From NCBI GenBank assembly GCA_964276095.1, contig CAXYDR010000003.1, positions 620,001 to 684,000 of the forward strand: a stretch of 64,000 bases of DNA, given 5' to 3'. The DNA comes from GCA-2733415 sp964276095 (GTDB taxonomy: Bacteria; Bacteroidota; Bacteroidia; Flavobacteriales; Flavobacteriaceae). Shown here in pieces: positions 1 through 8,133 of the stretch. The first letter of the stretch is position 1; every line of letters starts with the position of its first letter. Under the pieces are notes generated by a model. That model saw nothing but the letters and a program-made list of their open reading frames with translations, did not search any database and was not told the origin of the DNA. The position numbers were made by a program, and so were the translations under genes.

Positions 1-125
1 AAACCTCAGCCGACTTTTCTGGAAGAGAATTAGAAGTGTTTAATATTTACTCTAGCTACAACAGAAGAAACAAACATAAAATGGATCCGATTCCTGTATG
101 TGAAATCCCAAAAGAGCTGATGTAA
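1..125 (+). CDS. nadE: NAD+ synthase, C-terminal end (partial at left edge)
   Basis: An open frame enters from the left edge and ends with TAA at 123-125, giving about 40 residues. The tail contains HKMDPIPVCEIP, which resembles the end of flavobacterial NH3-dependent NAD+ synthases (the last step of NAD synthesis). The catalytic part lies outside the window, so the call rests on this short motif and on its place beside dnaG. The gene converges on dnaG with only 13 bases between the two stops, and no terminator was seen between them. Confidence 0.6.
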   Translation, partial: TSADFSGRELEVFNIYSSYNRRNKHKMDPIPVCEIPKELM

Positions 126-138
126 ATAATTGACCAAC

Positions 139-2094
139 CTACAACACCCTGTTCAATTTTTCTGAAAGCACCTTTTTAAGCACTGTATAATCCATTACAT
201 CTTGAATGATTTCAGGATTAGAGTCTTCTAAATTCACTGTTTTGGCTAATTCATCAATTTTTTTAGTCACTAAAAAACGTCTTAAGCACAAAATATTTTC
301 AGTTACAAATCGGCCTATTAAAGTTTCTTTTTTAATCGGGAAAATATTTTGACGCTCCCAATCATCCAATGAATAACGCTCTTCATCCATTAATATAGAT
401 GTTATTTCAGTGGCTAAAACCGGGTCTAACACATTGATAAAAGTATCTATTTTTAATGTGTTATCCTTTTGAAGCTTTTCAATTATAGTATAGTACAATT
501 GTTTAAATAATTCGTTTGCAAATTGAACCTCATCTTCCTGAAGACTTAAGAAAATTTTCTGATGCACAGAGTTACTCTCAACTTCCATATCAAGCTCTAA
601 TTCTCCTTTTTCGTTTTCTTTTAAATAATATTCTTCGAATTCAGTTTCAATTGTTGCGTACAATAATAACATTTGAATTATTTTACGCTCTAATAAATAT
701 TGCTGATCTACTTTCTGAACTTGCTGCTCAGCTTTATGAACAACATTAAAGATTTTCTGGGTTTGATTTTGATCTTTTTTTGAATCTTTAGCTCCAGTAT
801 TAGTTAATTGAGCCAAAGTGGTAAACAATACCTGCTCAGAGATATCCATGATACGTGCACACTCTTTAATGTACAACTCTCTTTTTATATTATCTGGGAT
901 TTTTGAAATACTAGTAATAATATCTCGTATGGTATCTGCTTTTTTTACAGGATCATTCTTTGCTTCTTCACTTAGCACCCCAGCTTTAAAAGCTATAAAA
1001 TCTTTTGAGTTCTGTTCTAAATACAACACCAACTCTTCATAAGGAGTTTTTTTCGCAAATGAATCAGGATCTTCTCCCTCTGGAAATGTACAAATACGTA
1101 CATTCATACCTTGCTCTAAAATCAAATCTACCCCACGAAGTGATGCACGCATACCTGCAGCATCTCCATCAAAAAGGATAGTAATGTTTTTTGTTAACCT
1201 ATTTACTAGTCGAATCTGATCGCTAGTTAACGCTGTTCCTGAAGACGCAACAACATTATGAATTCCTGTTTGATAAAACTGTATTACATCTGTATACCCT
1301 TCAACTAAATAACAATTATCTTCTTTAGCTATTGCCTGTTTTGCTTGATAAATACCATAAAGCACTTTACTTTTGTAGTAAATTTCACTTTCTGGTGAAT
1401 TTAAGTATTTGGCTGCTTTTTTATTGCTTGTTAAAATTCTTCCTCCAAAACCTAACACCCTTCCACTCATGGAATGGATTGGAAATAACACCCTACCTTT
1501 AAATCGATCAAACTGCTTGTTTTCCTTAACTATTGTAAGTCCGGTTTTTTCTAAGAACTCTAATTTATATCCGCTTTTTAAAGCTTCCTTGGTAAAAGCC
1601 TCCCATTGATCTAATGAATAACCTAGTTTGAACTTTTCGATGGTTTCATTTGTAAAACCTCGTTCCTTAAAATAGCTTAATCCTATTGCTTTACCTAACT
1701 CATCATTATGCAAAACATCAGCAAAGTATTTTTGAGCATATTCTGAAACCAAATACATACTTTCACGCTCACTAGCTACTTCTTTCTGTTCATTAGTTTG
1801 CTCAGTTTCTTCTATTTCAATATTGTATCTTTTAGCGAGATATTTTATAGCCTCTGGATAAGTAAAATGTTCGTGTTCCATAACAAAAGCCACAACATTC
1901 CCACCTTTTCCAGACGAAAAATCTTTCCAAATTTGTTTCACAGGCGACACCATAAAACTTGGGGAACGCTCATCCGTAAACGGACTTAAGCCTTTAAAAT
2001 TACTACCTGCTTTTTTGAGTTGAACAAAATCGCCAATTACCTCCTCTAGTCGAGCAGTTTCAAATACATTATTTATGGTAGTTTGTGAAATCAT
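139..2094 (-). CDS. dnaG: DNA primase DnaG without zinc ligands
   Basis: Primase of 651 residues that makes RNA primers at the replication fork. The N-terminal CHC2 domain fold is recognisable (residues about 5-95, with SPSFMVSP and GKGGN), but all four zinc ligand positions are replaced: Ser37, Thr40, Asp58 and Ser61 stand where Cys, His, Cys and Cys are expected. The TOPRIM core follows, with VEGYTD near 265 and FDGDAAG near 305 holding the metal-binding acidic residues, then a long C-terminal helicase-binding region. The start is ATG, with a weak -7-like TATATTTA just upstream. Homologues in other flavobacteria, as I recall them, lack the same ligands, so this looks like a lineage trait and not decay. 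Confidence 0.97.
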   Translation of the reverse strand: MISQTTINNVFETARLEEVIGDFVQLKKAGSNFKGLSPFTDERSPSFMVSPVKQIWKDFSSGKGGNVVAFVMEHEHFTYPEAIKYLAKRYNIEIEETEQTNEQKEVASERESMYLVSEYAQKYFADVLHNDELGKAIGLSYFKERGFTNETIEKFKLGYSLDQWEAFTKEALKSGYKLEFLEKTGLTIVKENKQFDRFKGRVLFPIHSMSGRVLGFGGRILTSNKKAAKYLNSPESEIYYKSKVLYGIYQAKQAIAKEDNCYLVEGYTDVIQFYQTGIHNVVASSGTALTSDQIRLVNRLTKNITILFDGDAAGMRASLRGVDLILEQGMNVRICTFPEGEDPDSFAKKTPYEELVLYLEQNSKDFIAFKAGVLSEEAKNDPVKKADTIRDIITSISKIPDNIKRELYIKECARIMDISEQVLFTTLAQLTNTGAKDSKKDQNQTQKIFNVVHKAEQQVQKVDQQYLLERKIIQMLLLYATIETEFEEYYLKENEKGELELDMEVESNSVHQKIFLSLQEDEVQFANELFKQLYYTIIEKLQKDNTLKIDTFINVLDPVLATEITSILMDEERYSLDDWERQNIFPIKKETLIGRFVTENILCLRRFLVTKKIDELAKTVNLEDSNPEIIQDVMDYTVLKKVLSEKLNRVL

Positions 2095-2116
2095 ATAGGG
2101 TGTAAATATAAAGACA

Positions 2117-2150
2117 AAAAAACTACCCTTAAAATATTTAAGAGTAGTTT
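2117..2150 (-). terminator. Intrinsic terminator after the 2186-3220 gene
   Basis: An inverted repeat of about 14 bp with a 3-base loop lies between the stop of the beta-barrel gene and the dnaG start. Read on the minus strand the stem has one U-G wobble and is followed by a run of T; on the plus strand the same pair is a mismatch. It separates the ECF operon from dnaG. Confidence 0.75.
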
Positions 2151-2185
2151 CTCAACTAACACAAATTCTTGTTTAATTATACTAA

Positions 2186-3220
2186 TTAAAACAACTCGTA
2201 TTTCAATCCTAAAGAAATATTATTCTGCTCAGGATTTGGAGACGAAAACAATGGATTTAAATCATACTTCATATACAAACCAAGACCGTTACGAGCAACT
2301 CCAGCAGTTACTCCATATACAAAATCATTCATATTATAATGATTCCTTCTTTTATCTTTCTCCCTATCGCCATTAGCGGTATACTTCAACTTTTGAATAG
2401 TCCCTATCCTAATCCCTGCATATCCACCTATTGTAAATTTTATTTTTTGGCGTTTTGAGAAAACAGAATAATCTCCTTTATCTATTTTTTCTGAAGACCC
2501 GAATTCTAAACTTATTGGCAACACTAAATTTGTAGTCCTAATTTTAGATTTCCTTAAATTAAAAGGAAGTACTTGCAAAGAAGTAATTTCATTATTTCTA
2601 ACAAAATACTGGTTATCTTTAGGCTTCAAACTATTGTACTGCAATGACACTCCATACCCAAAACGCAACCAATTAGACTCCTTAAACACTCTTGTTTTCC
2701 AACCATAACCTAATTCAAAAAAACGAGAACCTCCAGCCTTATAATCAGAGTCATTTAACGATTTTCCTTCTTGAATAGTGTTATTAAAACCTGCAGCCAA
2801 TACAATTCCCGAATAGGTTCTGCAATCCTTTTTACGCGGAGTTTTTTTTATTGAATCACCTCGCTGTGTAATCCTCAACAATCCTTTGTTTCTAAAACTA
2901 ATACTTATACTACTTTTTGTAGTCAACTTACTGTTAGCTACAACTGCATTCGTCTTCTCCTTAATCCTAATAGCGTATTTATTTGCTATTTCTTTTTTAA
3001 CAAGGTGAGCTTCTTTTTCAGTAATCAACTTTTCCTTAACCTGCTTATTAACTTTAATAATCTCTTCCTTCATTGATTCTTTTTCAGCCTTAACCGCTAA
3101 CTCAATTTTCTCTTGCAACATAGGATCAATAGAGTCTTTTGCAGGTTCTTCTTGAGCATAAACAGTAGCCACAAGAAGTAATGACATCATTATGATGACT
3201 TTTCGTGTAATTAATAACAT
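2186..3220 (-). CDS. Secreted protein with coiled N-terminal part and predicted outer-membrane beta-barrel
   Basis: Protein of 344 residues with an N-terminal signal peptide (hydrophobic stretch ending in VYAQ). Residues about 30-90 are rich in Lys and Glu and probably helical. The rest alternates polar and hydrophobic residues with aromatic positions and ends in KYELF, as expected for an outer-membrane beta-barrel. No named family was recognised. It is the last gene of a three-gene minus-strand unit below an ECF sigma factor and a one-span membrane protein, 38 bases from the latter. Its expression may depend on that sigma factor; this is inference from gene order. Confidence 0.75.
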   Translation of the reverse strand: MLLITRKVIIMMSLLLVATVYAQEEPAKDSIDPMLQEKIELAVKAEKESMKEEIIKVNKQVKEKLITEKEAHLVKKEIANKYAIRIKEKTNAVVANSKLTTKSSISISFRNKGLLRITQRGDSIKKTPRKKDCRTYSGIVLAAGFNNTIQEGKSLNDSDYKAGGSRFFELGYGWKTRVFKESNWLRFGYGVSLQYNSLKPKDNQYFVRNNEITSLQVLPFNLRKSKIRTTNLVLPISLEFGSSEKIDKGDYSVFSKRQKIKFTIGGYAGIRIGTIQKLKYTANGDREKDKRRNHYNMNDFVYGVTAGVARNGLGLYMKYDLNPLFSSPNPEQNNISLGLKYELF

Positions 3221-3258
3221 AATTTTTCGTTTTTTGATTTATATATTGATGTGTATTC

Positions 3259-4041
3259 TTACGGTTGTATACGCTGACTTCTTTCAGCTAATAACATTTT
3301 TGATTTAAAATATCCTTTTTCTAGCTCCTTGAACAACTTGTTTTTTAAGGTTTCATTTACAGCATCTTCTTCTGGATTAAAATTTAACTCCTGAAAAGCA
3401 TCTGCTAATAACAAATCTGTTTCCTCATCTAATTGAAAAGTCGGAAGGTCTTTATCTGTCTTTTCATCTGGTAAATTATTAGTTGCTTCAGCTAGTAACG
3501 CATTAATCTCAGCATCTAAATCATACTCCTTAGTTTTTTTATTTAATTTTTCTTGCCTGCTATTTTCCAATTGAGCTAAATACTGATTCACTTTTTCCTT
3601 TATAGCATTAATTTCTTCTTCCTGATTAGCTTCTTGCTTTACATTCAATGACTCCGAATACGCATAATTAATGGGTTTACTATGAGCTATACTTCCATTT
3701 CCCTTCTTTGACTCTTCTATTATCACATTCTCTTTTAAATGGCGATCAACAGGAACACCAACTACTTTATTAACTGAAGATTTTACATCAACATTTTCTA
3801 CCTCAACAATTACATTTTCTATTATTACTTCTTTAGTAGCGTTAAACTGCAACGTAAAAAAGATCCCCAATAAAAACACTACTGATGCAGCTACAAAGAA
3901 TTTATAATATCCTTTTTTATTTGATTGATTGTTTTCTTCATCTAACATATTAGATAACTTATCCCAAGCTCCTGAACTTGGCTGAACAACCCTTTGTTCT
4001 AACTTGTTATTTATGTGTTTATCTATATTATCGTGTACCAT
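3259..4041 (-). CDS. Single-span membrane protein, possible anti-sigma factor
   Basis: Protein of 260 residues. About 45 N-terminal residues with the pattern SSGAWDKLSNML are followed by one hydrophobic segment (about 47-65, FFVAASVVFLLGIFF) and a long, acidic, Glu/Asn-rich C-terminal part expected in the periplasm. It overlaps the ECF sigma gene by 14 bases, so the two are probably translationally coupled. Place and topology fit an anti-sigma factor: short cytoplasmic part, one span, periplasmic sensor. No zinc-binding anti-sigma motif (HxxxCxxC) is present, so the role is inferred from context only. Confidence 0.6.
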   Translation of the reverse strand: MVHDNIDKHINNKLEQRVVQPSSGAWDKLSNMLDEENNQSNKKGYYKFFVAASVVFLLGIFFTLQFNATKEVIIENVIVEVENVDVKSSVNKVVGVPVDRHLKENVIIEESKKGNGSIAHSKPINYAYSESLNVKQEANQEEEINAIKEKVNQYLAQLENSRQEKLNKKTKEYDLDAEINALLAEATNNLPDEKTDKDLPTFQLDEETDLLLADAFQELNFNPEEDAVNETLKNKLFKELEKGYFKSKMLLAERSQRIQP

Positions 4042-4600
4042 TTTCTCTTCCTTTACTATATTCTAATTTACTCTGAAGCATTTTCCTAGCCTTAAACAAC
4101 TGTGATTTAGATGTGTTTTCTGAAATCTGCAACATATCTGCAATCTCTTGATGTTTATATCCTTCTATGGCAAACAAAACGAAAACCATTTTATATCCTT
4201 TAGGCAAATCATCAATCAATAATTGTAATTCAGCAACATCATAATTTTCAACTATATTATTTTCTGAACACGTTGATAGGCCTTCTATTTCATCAGTAAT
4301 AATGTGAAACTTCTTTTTTCTATGATAGGACATGCATTCGTTAACCATAATTCTGCGTAACCAACCTTCAAAATTCCCTTCATTATTAAATGATTTCAAT
4401 TTTAGAAAAGCCTTAAAAAAAGCACTTAACATAATATCTTCTGCTTCGTGTAAATCTTTAATATAGTATCTACAAACGCTTAACATTTTTGAAGCATGCA
4501 ATTCATACAATTGCTTTTGAGCTTTTCTAGAATTTGCAATTGCATTTTCTATAAGCTTCTTTTCCGATTTATGTAATGTGATTACTTTCAAAAGTTTCAT
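4028..4600 (-). CDS. ECF-type RNA polymerase sigma factor
   Basis: Sigma-70 family protein of 190 residues of the extracytoplasmic-function group. Region 2 (about 30-95) includes DLHEAEDIMLSAF and GWLRRIMVNEC; region 4 (about 128-180) includes the helix-turn-helix HQEIADMLQISENTSKSQLF, the DNA-reading part. Regions 1.1 and 3 are absent, as in ECF factors. It starts a three-gene unit with an overlapping one-span membrane protein and a beta-barrel protein. No clear TAnnTTTG box lies upstream, which would fit a promoter read by the factor itself; this was not proven. Confidence 0.93.
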   Translation of the reverse strand: MKLLKVITLHKSEKKLIENAIANSRKAQKQLYELHASKMLSVCRYYIKDLHEAEDIMLSAFFKAFLKLKSFNNEGNFEGWLRRIMVNECMSYHRKKKFHIITDEIEGLSTCSENNIVENYDVAELQLLIDDLPKGYKMVFVLFAIEGYKHQEIADMLQISENTSKSQLFKARKMLQSKLEYSKGRENGTR

Positions 4601-4661
4601 TTTGTCTCTCTATTTATATAGACGCAATAATGATGCAAATGGTTGCCTGAAGAATAAAAAA

Positions 4662-5639
4662 TTATTTTTTACGCTCAATAACGTAATTCACCATTGTTAT
4701 AAGTGAAGACTTATATGGAGACTCTGGGTATTCATTTAACAAGATCAAGGCTTCTTTTTGATATGAAATCATCTTGTTGACTGCATATTCAAGCCCTCCT
4801 TTTTCTTTTACAAAAGAGATCACTTCTTTTACTCGCTTTGAATTTTTATTATGCTTTTTGATAGAATTAATCACCCATGCTTTTTCTTTTGGAGAAGAAT
4901 TATTTAATGCATAAATAAGTGGCAAAGTCATTTTTTGCTCCTTAATATCAATCCCCGTAGGCTTACCAATTTTAGCCGTACCGTAATCGAACAAATCATC
5001 TTTAATTTGAAAAGCCATTCCAATTAACTCTCCAAACTTACGCATTTTCTCCACCTCTACTTCGGTTCCGTTTACCGCACAAGCCCCTAAACTACAACAT
5101 GCAGCAATTAATGTTGCTGTTTTTTGACGTATAATTTCGTAGTAGATATCTTCAGTAATATCTAATTTTCTAGCTTTTTCAATTTGGAGTAATTCCCCTT
5201 CACTCATTTCCCTAACAGCGACAGAAATAATTTTAAGTAAATCAAAATCGCCATTATCAATAGAAAGCAATAAACCCTTAGAGAGCAAATAATCACCTAC
5301 TAAAACCGCTATCTTATTTTTCCATAATGCATTTATAGAGAAAAAACCTCGTCGCCTATCAGAATCATCTACAACATCATCATGAACCAACGTAGCAGTA
5401 TGAATCAATTCAATAACAGACGCTCCTCGATAAGTACGTTCATTGACCGTTCCCTTAGAAACCATTTTAGCAACCAAAAACACAAACATTGGTCGCATTT
5501 GTTTTCCTTTACGGTTAACTATATAATGCGTGATTTTATTAAGTAACGCAACCTTAGAAATCATTGATTGAGAGAACTTTTTTTCAAAAAGTTCCATTTC
5601 TTCATGGATAGGCTCCTTTATTTGTGCAACAATTTTCAA
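4662..5639 (-). CDS. Polyprenyl diphosphate synthase (trans, long chain)
   Basis: Trans-isoprenyl diphosphate synthase of 325 residues that adds isopentenyl diphosphate units to an allylic primer, most likely making the menaquinone side chain. The first aspartate motif is HDDVVDD near residue 90 and the second is QIKDDLFDYG near 215. The chosen start is TTG at 5639; the residues after it (KIVAQIKEPI) match the usual N terminus of this family in flavobacteria, and the next Met lies 14 residues in. A -7 box stands about 30 bases upstream. It resembles ispB products; chain length cannot be read from the sequence. Confidence 0.93.
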   Translation of the reverse strand: MKIVAQIKEPIHEEMELFEKKFSQSMISKVALLNKITHYIVNRKGKQMRPMFVFLVAKMVSKGTVNERTYRGASVIELIHTATLVHDDVVDDSDRRRGFFSINALWKNKIAVLVGDYLLSKGLLLSIDNGDFDLLKIISVAVREMSEGELLQIEKARKLDITEDIYYEIIRQKTATLIAACCSLGACAVNGTEVEVEKMRKFGELIGMAFQIKDDLFDYGTAKIGKPTGIDIKEQKMTLPLIYALNNSSPKEKAWVINSIKKHNKNSKRVKEVISFVKEKGGLEYAVNKMISYQKEALILLNEYPESPYKSSLITMVNYVIERKK

Positions 5640-5667
5640 ATTAAATTGGTAGTATATTAGTTGTAAA

Positions 5668-5675
5668 CAAATCTA
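5668..5675 (-). promoter_or_regulatory. -7 box for the polyprenyl synthase gene
   Basis: TAGATTTG on the minus strand matches the Bacteroidota -7 consensus TAnnTTTG. It would place the transcript start near 5661, about 22 bases before the TTG start. No clear -33 TTTG is present. Confidence 0.55.
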
Positions 5676-5740
5676 AATAAAAAAAACGTCTCTATCATTA
5701 CTTCTATTTAATAACATTAACTCGTTATTATTATAAAAAC

Positions 5741-5773
5741 AAAAAACTCTAAACTATTAAGTTTAGAGTTTTT
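5741..5773 (-). terminator. Terminator of the downstream tRNA-Phe copy
   Basis: A perfect stem of up to 13 bp (ACTCTAAAC paired with GTTTAGAGT plus A/T flanks) with a 6-base loop begins two bases after the encoded CCA end. On the minus strand it is followed by a T-rich tract. Confidence 0.85.
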
Positions 5774-5774
5774 C

Positions 5775-5850
5775 TGGTGGTGCCTCCAGGAATCGAACCA
5801 GGGACACATGGATTTTCAGTCCATTGCTCTACCAACTGAGCTAAGGCACC
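5775..5850 (-). tRNA. tRNA-Phe (GAA), downstream copy
   Basis: A 76-base cloverleaf on the minus strand starts GGTGCCT and pairs with AGGCACC. The D arm is GCTC...GAGC, the anticodon loop is CTGAAAA with anticodon GAA, the T arm is CCTGG TTCGATT CCTGG, and CCA is encoded at the 3' end. It is identical to the copy at 5946-6021. It has its own promoter box upstream and a terminator immediately downstream. Confidence 0.97.
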
Positions 5851-5868
5851 GTTGCGTGATTGCGAGTG

Positions 5869-5899
5869 CAAATATAGAACAGATTTTTAGATACACAAA
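5869..5899 (-). promoter_or_regulatory. Promoter of the downstream tRNA-Phe copy
   Basis: On the minus strand TTTG (5899-5896) is followed after 19 bases by TATATTTG (5876-5869). This is a full match to the Bacteroidota -33/-7 form, and the tRNA begins 18 bases after the -7 box. Confidence 0.8.
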
Positions 5900-5911
5900 C
5901 TCTTTTAAAAC

Positions 5912-5945
5912 AAAAAAACCTAAACTATTAAGTTTAGGTTTTTTT
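5912..5945 (-). terminator. Terminator of the upstream tRNA-Phe copy
   Basis: Stem ACCTAAAC / GTTTAGGT with A/T flanks and the same 6-base loop as the other copy. It lies directly after the CCA end of the upstream tRNA gene and insulates the second promoter. Confidence 0.85.
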
Positions 5946-6021
5946 TGGTGGTGCCTCCAGGAATCGAACCAGGGACACATGGATTTTCAGTCCATTGCTC
6001 TACCAACTGAGCTAAGGCACC
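5946..6021 (-). tRNA. tRNA-Phe (GAA), upstream copy
   Basis: Same 76-base cloverleaf as the copy at 5775-5850: anticodon GAA, seven-pair acceptor stem, T loop TTCGATT and encoded CCA. It is the promoter-proximal copy of the pair and stands divergent to coaX. Confidence 0.97.
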
Positions 6022-6039
6022 GTTGCGTGATTGCGGGTG

Positions 6040-6070
6040 CAAATATAGAACAGATTTTTAGATACACAAA
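6040..6070 (-). promoter_or_regulatory. Promoter of the upstream tRNA-Phe copy
   Basis: TTTG (6070-6067), 19-base spacer and TATATTTG (6047-6040) on the minus strand, the same arrangement as in the other copy. It faces the coaX promoter, whose -7 box lies only 26 bases away on the other strand. Confidence 0.8.
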
Positions 6071-6095
6071 ACATTTTTTTCGTTTTTTTCTTTCT

Positions 6096-6103
6096 TATAT
6101 TTG
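6096..6103 (+). promoter_or_regulatory. -7 box of the coaX operon
   Basis: TATATTTG ends 18 bases before the coaX ATG. The region about 20 bases further upstream is T-rich, without an exact TTTG. It probably drives the coaX to small-membrane-protein operon. Confidence 0.65.
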
Positions 6104-6121
6104 CTTTAAGACATAAAGCAC

Positions 6122-6850
6122 ATGAATTTAATAATCGACATTGGAAATACACGCGTCAAACTTGCTGTATATGAAGAAAATAGCTGCGAAGACAAATATA
6201 TTGTTCTAAAAAAAGATTTTCTCGAAAGCGTTAAAAAAATATTAAATAAATACCCTAAAATAAAAAAAGGGATCATTTCTTCGGTAGATTTCTTTTCAAA
6301 AGAAGAAGAAACTGAGTTAAAAAAAATAATAAAAATCACTATTGTAAGTACTGAAATGCACCTTCCTTTCAAAAATCTGTATGAAACACCTAAAACGTTA
6401 GGACTTGATCGGATTGCTTTAATTGCAGCTGCCGCTGATCAGCATGAAAAAGAAAATGTATTAGTTATTGATGCTGGAACTTGTATAACTTATGACTTTC
6501 TTAACTCAAAAAACGAATATCTCGGAGGCTCCATTTCACCAGGTTTAACAATCCGTTATGAAGCTTTACACAATTTAACTGCTAAATTGCCGCTATTAAA
6601 ACCTGATGATTCAAATTATTTTATTGGAAATTCTACAGAAAGCAGCATCCATTCTGGAGTAATTAATGGTCTTGTAAATGAGATAGATGGTATCATACAG
6701 CAATATCAATCAGCTTATAAAGATTTAACAATTATTTTAACAGGAGGAGACACTAATTTCTTGGCAAAGAGATTAAAAAGTAGCATATTTGCCAATTCAA
6801 ATTTCTTATTAGAAGGTTTGAACCATTTATTAAAAATCAATACTGATTAA
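6122..6850 (+). CDS. coaX: Type III pantothenate kinase
   Basis: Kinase of 242 residues that phosphorylates pantothenate, the first step of coenzyme A synthesis. The ASKHA-fold motifs are visible: N-terminal phosphate loop IDIGNTRVKLAVY, GLDRIALIAAA near residue 95, and VIDAGTCITYDF near 120 with the catalytic aspartate. Length is normal for CoaX. The ATG lies 18 bases after a good -7 box. The next gene begins at the base after its stop codon, so an operon is likely. Confidence 0.95.
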   Translation: MNLIIDIGNTRVKLAVYEENSCEDKYIVLKKDFLESVKKILNKYPKIKKGIISSVDFFSKEEETELKKIIKITIVSTEMHLPFKNLYETPKTLGLDRIALIAAAADQHEKENVLVIDAGTCITYDFLNSKNEYLGGSISPGLTIRYEALHNLTAKLPLLKPDDSNYFIGNSTESSIHSGVINGLVNEIDGIIQQYQSAYKDLTIILTGGDTNFLAKRLKSSIFANSNFLLEGLNHLLKINTD

Positions 6851-8116
6851 ATGCTTAAACAAACTTTATTATTATTAGTTGCTTTAATATCATTAAATGC
6901 AATTGCTCAAGAAGGAACAGCATCACCATATTCTTTTTACGGAATAGGAGAATTAAAGTTTAAAGGGACTGTTGAAAACAAAAGTATGGGTGGCTTAAGC
7001 GTCTATTCAGATAGTATTCACTTGAATCTTTTAAATCCAGCTTCATTAGGAAAATTAAAGCTAACTACTTTTACTATTGGTGGGAATCAAAAGTTCACAG
7101 ATTTAAAAACGACAAATAACTCAGCTGGTACATCAAATACCACATTTGACTATTTAGCAATTGGCTTACCAATGGGTAAATTAGGAATGAGTTTTGGTTT
7201 ATTACCTTACACATCTATAGGTTATAAAACCGGGTTCTCTAACCACCTAACTGCGACAGCTGGTGATGGACGTTATGAAGGAAACGGAGGTATCAACAAA
7301 GCGTTTATAGCTGCCGGGTACAGTATTAACAACAACTTATCCTTAGGAATTGATTTAAACTATAATTTTGGGAAAACTCATAATGAATCAATAGTTATTA
7401 CTGACTTACAATATGACACTCAAGAGATTAATGAATCAAACCTTTCTGGATTAGCAGTTAATTTCGGTGCTACTTACAACAAAAAAATAAACGAAAAACT
7501 AGAGCTAATGACAGGTGTAACTTATAGTCCTGAAGTTAACCTATCATCAGACAACACAAGACAAGTATCTACCGTTGTTTTTAACACAAGTGGTATTGTA
7601 ATCCCTCGTGACACTAAAGAAACAAATCTTAAAGCACTAGGTTTAGAAGACACTAAATTTAAACTACCTTCTAAATTAACTATCGGAGCTGGTTTAGGGA
7701 AACCTAAAAAATGGTTTGCTGGTATTGATTACACAAACCTTGGAACAAGTAAATTAGGAAACCAAACATTCAATAACATAAGTGTTGCTTATAAAAACGC
7801 TAATAAAGTTGCTATTGGAGGTTTCTACATTCCAAAGTACAACTCATTAACAAGTTATTTATCAAGAGTAGTTTATCGTACCGGTGTTAGATTTGAAAAT
7901 ACTGGTATTGAAATACAAAATGAAGATATTAATGAGTTTGGCATATCTTTTGGAGTAGGATTACCAGTAGGTCGTAAATTCTCAAACGTGAATATCGGAT
8001 TTGAATACGGATCTAGAGGAACAACAAATAACAATTTAGTAAAAGAGAATTTTTTCAATCTAAATTTAAGTTTGTCATTTAATGATAAATGGTTCCAAAA
8101 AAGAAAAATTGACTAA
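6851..8116 (+). CDS. Outer-membrane beta-barrel protein of unknown role
   Basis: Protein of 421 residues with a signal peptide (cleavage after LNAIAQ) and alternating amphipathic strands rich in Gly, Asn and aromatic residues. The early SPYSFYGIGEL and NPASLGKL segments recall FadL/OmpP1-like barrels, but no named family is certain. The start directly abuts the coaX stop. Proteins of this type between coaX and lptC are common in flavobacteria, from memory. The position next to an LPS-export factor hints at an envelope role; this is inference. Confidence 0.78.
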   Translation: MLKQTLLLLVALISLNAIAQEGTASPYSFYGIGELKFKGTVENKSMGGLSVYSDSIHLNLLNPASLGKLKLTTFTIGGNQKFTDLKTTNNSAGTSNTTFDYLAIGLPMGKLGMSFGLLPYTSIGYKTGFSNHLTATAGDGRYEGNGGINKAFIAAGYSINNNLSLGIDLNYNFGKTHNESIVITDLQYDTQEINESNLSGLAVNFGATYNKKINEKLELMTGVTYSPEVNLSSDNTRQVSTVVFNTSGIVIPRDTKETNLKALGLEDTKFKLPSKLTIGAGLGKPKKWFAGIDYTNLGTSKLGNQTFNNISVAYKNANKVAIGGFYIPKYNSLTSYLSRVVYRTGVRFENTGIEIQNEDINEFGISFGVGLPVGRKFSNVNIGFEYGSRGTTNNNLVKENFFNLNLSLSFNDKWFQKRKID

Positions 8117-8133
8117 CACCTAAAATCTAAACT

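Larger units (their letters stand above)
5739..6070. repeat. Tandem duplication of a tRNA-Phe transcription unit, period 171 bp
   Basis: Two direct copies each hold a promoter, a tRNA-Phe gene and a terminator, offset by 171 bases. The tRNA genes are identical over all 76 bases. The leaders differ at one base (A at 5865, G at 6036). The terminator stems differ by paired changes that keep base pairing. The left copy is downstream on the minus strand. Confidence 0.9.

Noticed and set aside
5808..6116. Plus-strand open frame with an apparent internal protein repeat
   Set aside because: The repeat is the antisense translation of the two tRNA-Phe genes and their leaders.
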